Assembly: GCF_023715605.1 (NCBI RefSeq)
Contig: NZ_JAMBOL010000003.1
Location: 1 to 64,000 of the forward strand
Origin: Halalkalibacter oceani
Lineage (GTDB): Bacteria; Bacillota; Bacilli; Bacillales; Bacillaceae_D
Direction: 5' to 3'
Length of the DNA: 64,000 nucleotides
Shown here: positions 61,395 to 64,000 of the stretch, one piece after another
How the letters are laid out: each line of letters starts with the position of its first letter
How positions within the stretch are numbered: position 1 is the stretch's first letter
Made by a program: the position numbers and the translations under genes
Notes under the pieces: generated by a model
The model's input: only the letters and a program-made list of their open reading frames with translations
Told to the model about the DNA's origin: nothing
The model's database searches: none

Positions 61395-63679
61395 ACATGT
61401 CTCTCCTCTGCTTTGCGTAATAAGGAAATGAATCTTTTCACGAGCGCTTTTGTGTTAATTCCGCTGTCGGAAGCGGCACCGACACAGGACGGACAGCCAT
61501 GTTCGCACCGGCACGAATTCAGCAAATCATAAACTTGGGCAAGAATTGTCGGCAGGTGTCGATAAACCTCTTTCGCCAGCCCAATTCCCCCGGGATAACG
61601 ATCATAGAGAAAAATCGTCGGAAGCTCAGAATGCTCGGCCTTCATTTGCGGAACAACATGAAGGTCATGACGGTCACACATGACAAATACCGGCGCAACC
61701 TGCTGCAGAAGCTGAGCAAGCCCAGTCAATGCCTGGTCAAACGGCGCTTCGCCAAATTGCTCGACTATTTCACTGGAAAAGCTGATCCACATCGCACTTG
61801 TATGGAGCTCTTCTTCCGGCAGATGAATCGGGCCGGAGCCGATATTTTCAAAGGTTGAGAGCTTTATTTTCTTGAAAATCGTTGCCTTGGCGTTAACCAT
61901 TACATCCCCGTAATGAATGGTCGCCTCCGGCTCAGCGCGCTGCTCATCCTCTTCCAACACCCGAAGCTGCACAGCCAGATTCGCGTCGGTAAAATATTCA
62001 ACCGAAACTTCCCGGACGAACGCTTTTTTCTCCTCCCAGTCAAGATATTCCACCTGGTACTGCACCCCTTGATGAAGATAAATCGCCTCATCATGCAGCA
62101 AGGTCATCGCGCTGAAGCGGTCCATTTCCCCGATCACCCGGTGATGAGCGCGGTCGCTTTGGTCAATGATCACGACATTTTCCTGCGACGCCGAACGGAG
62201 GCTGATACCATGAGCCGGAAACGCGTCATTCATCCAGTACCATTTCTTCCCACGCTGATGCAGCACCTGCTCTTCCGCAAGAAACTCAAGAATATCGTCA
62301 AGCTCCACCCCGTCAAAGGTTTCTCCCTGCTTAAATGGCAGCTCATAGGCAGCGCATTTAATATGGTCAATCAAAATAATGAGATTGTCCGGATTGATCC
62401 GGGCCGATTCCGGGCTACGCTCAAAGAAATATTCCGGATGCTGGACAATATACTGATCAAGTGGGGTGGAACCCGCCACCATAATAATCACCGCTTCATT
62501 TTGCCGTCTGCCGGCCCGTCCGGCCTGTTGCCAGGCGCTGGCGACAGATCCCGGATAGCCGGTCATAATACATACCTGGAGCTGGCCGATATCGACGCCA
62601 AGCTCAAGCGCATTCGTGCTGACGACGCCGATAATCTCACCTTGACGCAAGCCCTGCTCAATTTCCCGCCGCTGCTTCGGTAAATAACCGCCGCGGTAGC
62701 CGCGGATCGATTTCGGGCCGAGTTCTTTTTCAACAAGAGCCTGCAAATGGCTTAAAATGATCTCCACCCGCACCCGGCTCCGGGCAAACACGATCGTCTG
62801 AATATGATTCTCGAGAAAACGTTTGGCGAGCATATTAACATCAACGGTCGCGCTCCGCCGGATATGCAGCGGCTCATTAATAATCGGCGGATTATAAAAG
62901 AGAAAATGCTTTTTCCCCTGGGGCGCCCCGTTTTGATCAATTAACCGCATCGGCTCACCTGTCAGTTGCTCAGCCAGCTCTTGCGGGTTGGCAATCGTTG
63001 CCGACGTACAAATAAATTGCGGGTCACTGCCATAAAAACGGGCAATCCGCTTCAAGCGGCGAAGGACATTGGCGACATGGCTGCCGAATACGCCGCGATA
63101 CGTATGCAATTCATCAATAACGATGTATTTCAAGTTCTCAAAAAACGCGACCCATTTCGTATGATGCGGCAAAATCGCCGAATGGAGCATATCGGGATTG
63201 GTAATTACAATATGACCTGCTTTCCGGACCGTTTGGCGAATCGTCGGTGCCGTATCGCCATCATACGTAAAACATCTTACCTTACCTCCCATTTCCTCTA
63301 TTACTTCATTAATCTCACTATTCTGGTCCTGCGCTAAAGCCTTCGTTGGAAATAAATAAAGCGCCCGGCTTTCCTCATCCTTTAAAATCTCCTCAAGAAC
63401 AGGCAGATTGTAGCACAGTGTTTTCCCGGAAGCGGTCGGAGTAACCGCCACAAAATTCTCCCCCCTGGCGGCATAGCTGACCGCCTCGTGCTGATGGAGG
63501 TAAAGCTCGGAAACTCCCCTCCGTTGTAAAGCCTGCTTTAAACGGTCATCGATAAATTCAGGAAACGGCCTGGTCCGTGCCGGCACTTCCTTCATTTCGC
63601 GCCAATGGACTATTCGCTCCTTAAAATCCTCACCATCTCGTAACTCAGCTAATAGCTGTTCTAACGTTTCTTTAAACAT
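61391..63679 (-). CDS. mrfA: DEAD/DEAH-box repair helicase MrfA (YprA)
   Basis: 762 residues. Helicase motifs: TPTASGKTLCYNLP (I), DELHTYRG (II, DELH), TSATIANP (III), GVVSTNALELGVDIG (V) and QQAGRAGRR (VI). The C-terminal zinc-binding domain carries four cysteines in NSCRCEHGCPSCVGA. It unwinds DNA 3'-5' in mitomycin adduct repair with MrfB. ATG 63679 has GAGGTGAG. A diverged LexA-type site is 35 bases upstream. Confidence 0.95.
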   Translation of the reverse strand: MFKETLEQLLAELRDGEDFKERIVHWREMKEVPARTRPFPEFIDDRLKQALQRRGVSELYLHQHEAVSYAARGENFVAVTPTASGKTLCYNLPVLEEILKDEESRALYLFPTKALAQDQNSEINEVIEEMGGKVRCFTYDGDTAPTIRQTVRKAGHIVITNPDMLHSAILPHHTKWVAFFENLKYIVIDELHTYRGVFGSHVANVLRRLKRIARFYGSDPQFICTSATIANPQELAEQLTGEPMRLIDQNGAPQGKKHFLFYNPPIINEPLHIRRSATVDVNMLAKRFLENHIQTIVFARSRVRVEIILSHLQALVEKELGPKSIRGYRGGYLPKQRREIEQGLRQGEIIGVVSTNALELGVDIGQLQVCIMTGYPGSVASAWQQAGRAGRRQNEAVIIMVAGSTPLDQYIVQHPEYFFERSPESARINPDNLIILIDHIKCAAYELPFKQGETFDGVELDDILEFLAEEQVLHQRGKKWYWMNDAFPAHGISLRSASQENVVIIDQSDRAHHRVIGEMDRFSAMTLLHDEAIYLHQGVQYQVEYLDWEEKKAFVREVSVEYFTDANLAVQLRVLEEDEQRAEPEATIHYGDVMVNAKATIFKKIKLSTFENIGSGPIHLPEEELHTSAMWISFSSEIVEQFGEAPFDQALTGLAQLLQQVAPVFVMCDRHDLHVVPQMKAEHSELPTIFLYDRYPGGIGLAKEVYRHLPTILAQVYDLLNSCRCEHGCPSCVGAASDSGINTKALVKRFISLLRKAEERHV

Positions 63680-63713
63680 CCGCTCACCTCACCAATCTCT
63701 TCCTCCATTGTAC

Positions 63714-63726
63714 CGAATGTTTGTTT
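63714..63726. promoter_or_regulatory. Weak LexA-like site upstream of mrfA
   Basis: CGAATGTTTGTTT follows CGAAC-N4-GTTY with one deviation in the left half-site. B. subtilis mrfAB is not known to be SOS-induced, so tentative. Confidence 0.3.
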
Positions 63727-63869
63727 GTTTTTCTAGAGGAACGGCTGGATAAAAATGACCGCTTTCAGCAGAACAGAGACTGGGACACAAAGTGTTCTGC
63801 AAATCCGGACGAATGACAGCGGGTATATCCTGAAATAAACAGTTCCTTCCACTCATTTTAGCTGAAAAA

Positions 63870-63904
63870 GCCCGTCGACCTCATTCACGGGAAGGTCGAC
63901 GGGC
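63870..63904 (-). terminator. Terminator of the gene at the right edge
   Basis: GCCCGTCGACC and GGTCGACGGGC form a perfect 11-bp stem, 14 bases after the minus-strand stop. Confidence 0.75.
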
Positions 63905-63918
63905 TGAAGCGTCATATG

Positions 63919-64000
63919 CTATGATCGGCTTTTTTCATAGAGCTTGACGTTGACATAAATGCTTTTTAACACAGGGGTTTCAATCTTATGGTGCTGTGCT
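63919..64000 (-). CDS. C-terminal end of a 2-dehydropantoate 2-reductase-like protein (partial)
   Basis: The last 26 codons before TAG read AQHHKIETPVLKSIYVNVKL and YEKSRS, fitting the ending of PanE/ApbA proteins (G-x-x-x-x-x-x-TP-hydrophobic-x-x-hydrophobic-Y-x-x-hydrophobic-K-x-YE). Only the end is in the window, so the call is provisional. Confidence 0.45.
   Translation of the reverse strand, partial: AQHHKIETPVLKSIYVNVKLYEKSRS

Noticed and set aside
63767-63830. GACTGGGACACAAAGTGTTC segment as another repeat copy
   Set aside because: Only about 15 bases resemble the hairpin family and no stem forms; kept only as a possible relative.

Overview
The window is chromosomal DNA from a spore-forming member of the Bacillaceae. 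The evidence is Bacillus-type gene content and order: parE-parC with a neighbouring yneT-like CoA-binding gene, a yoaS-yozG-yoaT operon, type-B RNase P RNA followed by RNase H-like/gpsB/ypsA/cotD/mrfB/mrfA, a spore-coat CotD and a BclB-like collagenous exosporium protein. Shine-Dalgarno sequences are strong, TTG/GTG starts are common and rho-independent terminators are plentiful. The genus cannot be fixed from the sequence alone.

Layout. 0-9.6 kb: an exosporium-like collagen protein, two decayed genes, a RidA-like protein, an HxlR regulator, an ECF41-type sigma factor with its carboxymuconolactone-decarboxylase partner and a recognisable ECF41 promoter, then an ABC-2 exporter divergent from a two-component system. 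9.7-23.4 kb: a zinc-starvation island. It has five Zur-box-like operators around Zur itself, two COG0523 (CobW-like) GTPases, a third COG0523-like protein without the nucleotide-binding motifs, a SufU paralogue, a methyltransferase divergent from a five-gene Opp/Nik/Cnt-type importer, a PerR-type Fur protein, GTP cyclohydrolase II, HemB and YidD. 23.6-33.7 kb: a mixed accessory stretch with an Fsr-type MFS pump, two tandem paralogous small secreted peptides, a tRNA-dihydrouridine synthase, AraC- and TetR-controlled oxidoreductases and several gene remnants. 33.8-52.6 kb: an isopropylmalate-dehydrogenase-like enzyme, topoisomerase IV (parE/parC), an OpuF-type osmolyte importer, an MpsC-family protein, an RsbT-like kinase, an XerS-type recombinase preceded by a long palindrome, an M32 carboxypeptidase and small conserved genes. 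52.6-64 kb: the conserved rlmL / rnpB / RNase H-like / gpsB / ypsA / cotD / mrfBA backbone, with a three-gene ABC importer lying between rlmL and rnpB.

How the parts work together. The strongest integrated story is the zinc island. Low zinc would release Zur from operators that sit at promoter or start regions, inducing an importer for a zinc-binding solute, COG0523 metallochaperones, and extra copies of enzymes that themselves need zinc (SufU, HemB, GTP cyclohydrolase II). These copies keep their zinc-ligand cysteines, so this looks like zinc allocation to priority enzymes rather than replacement by zinc-free paralogues. A second theme is gene decay: at least seven frameshifted, truncated or nonsense-interrupted genes are scattered through the accessory parts. 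A third is a family of dispersed hairpin repeats used as intergenic terminators. No tRNA, rRNA, insertion sequence, prophage or CRISPR array was found.
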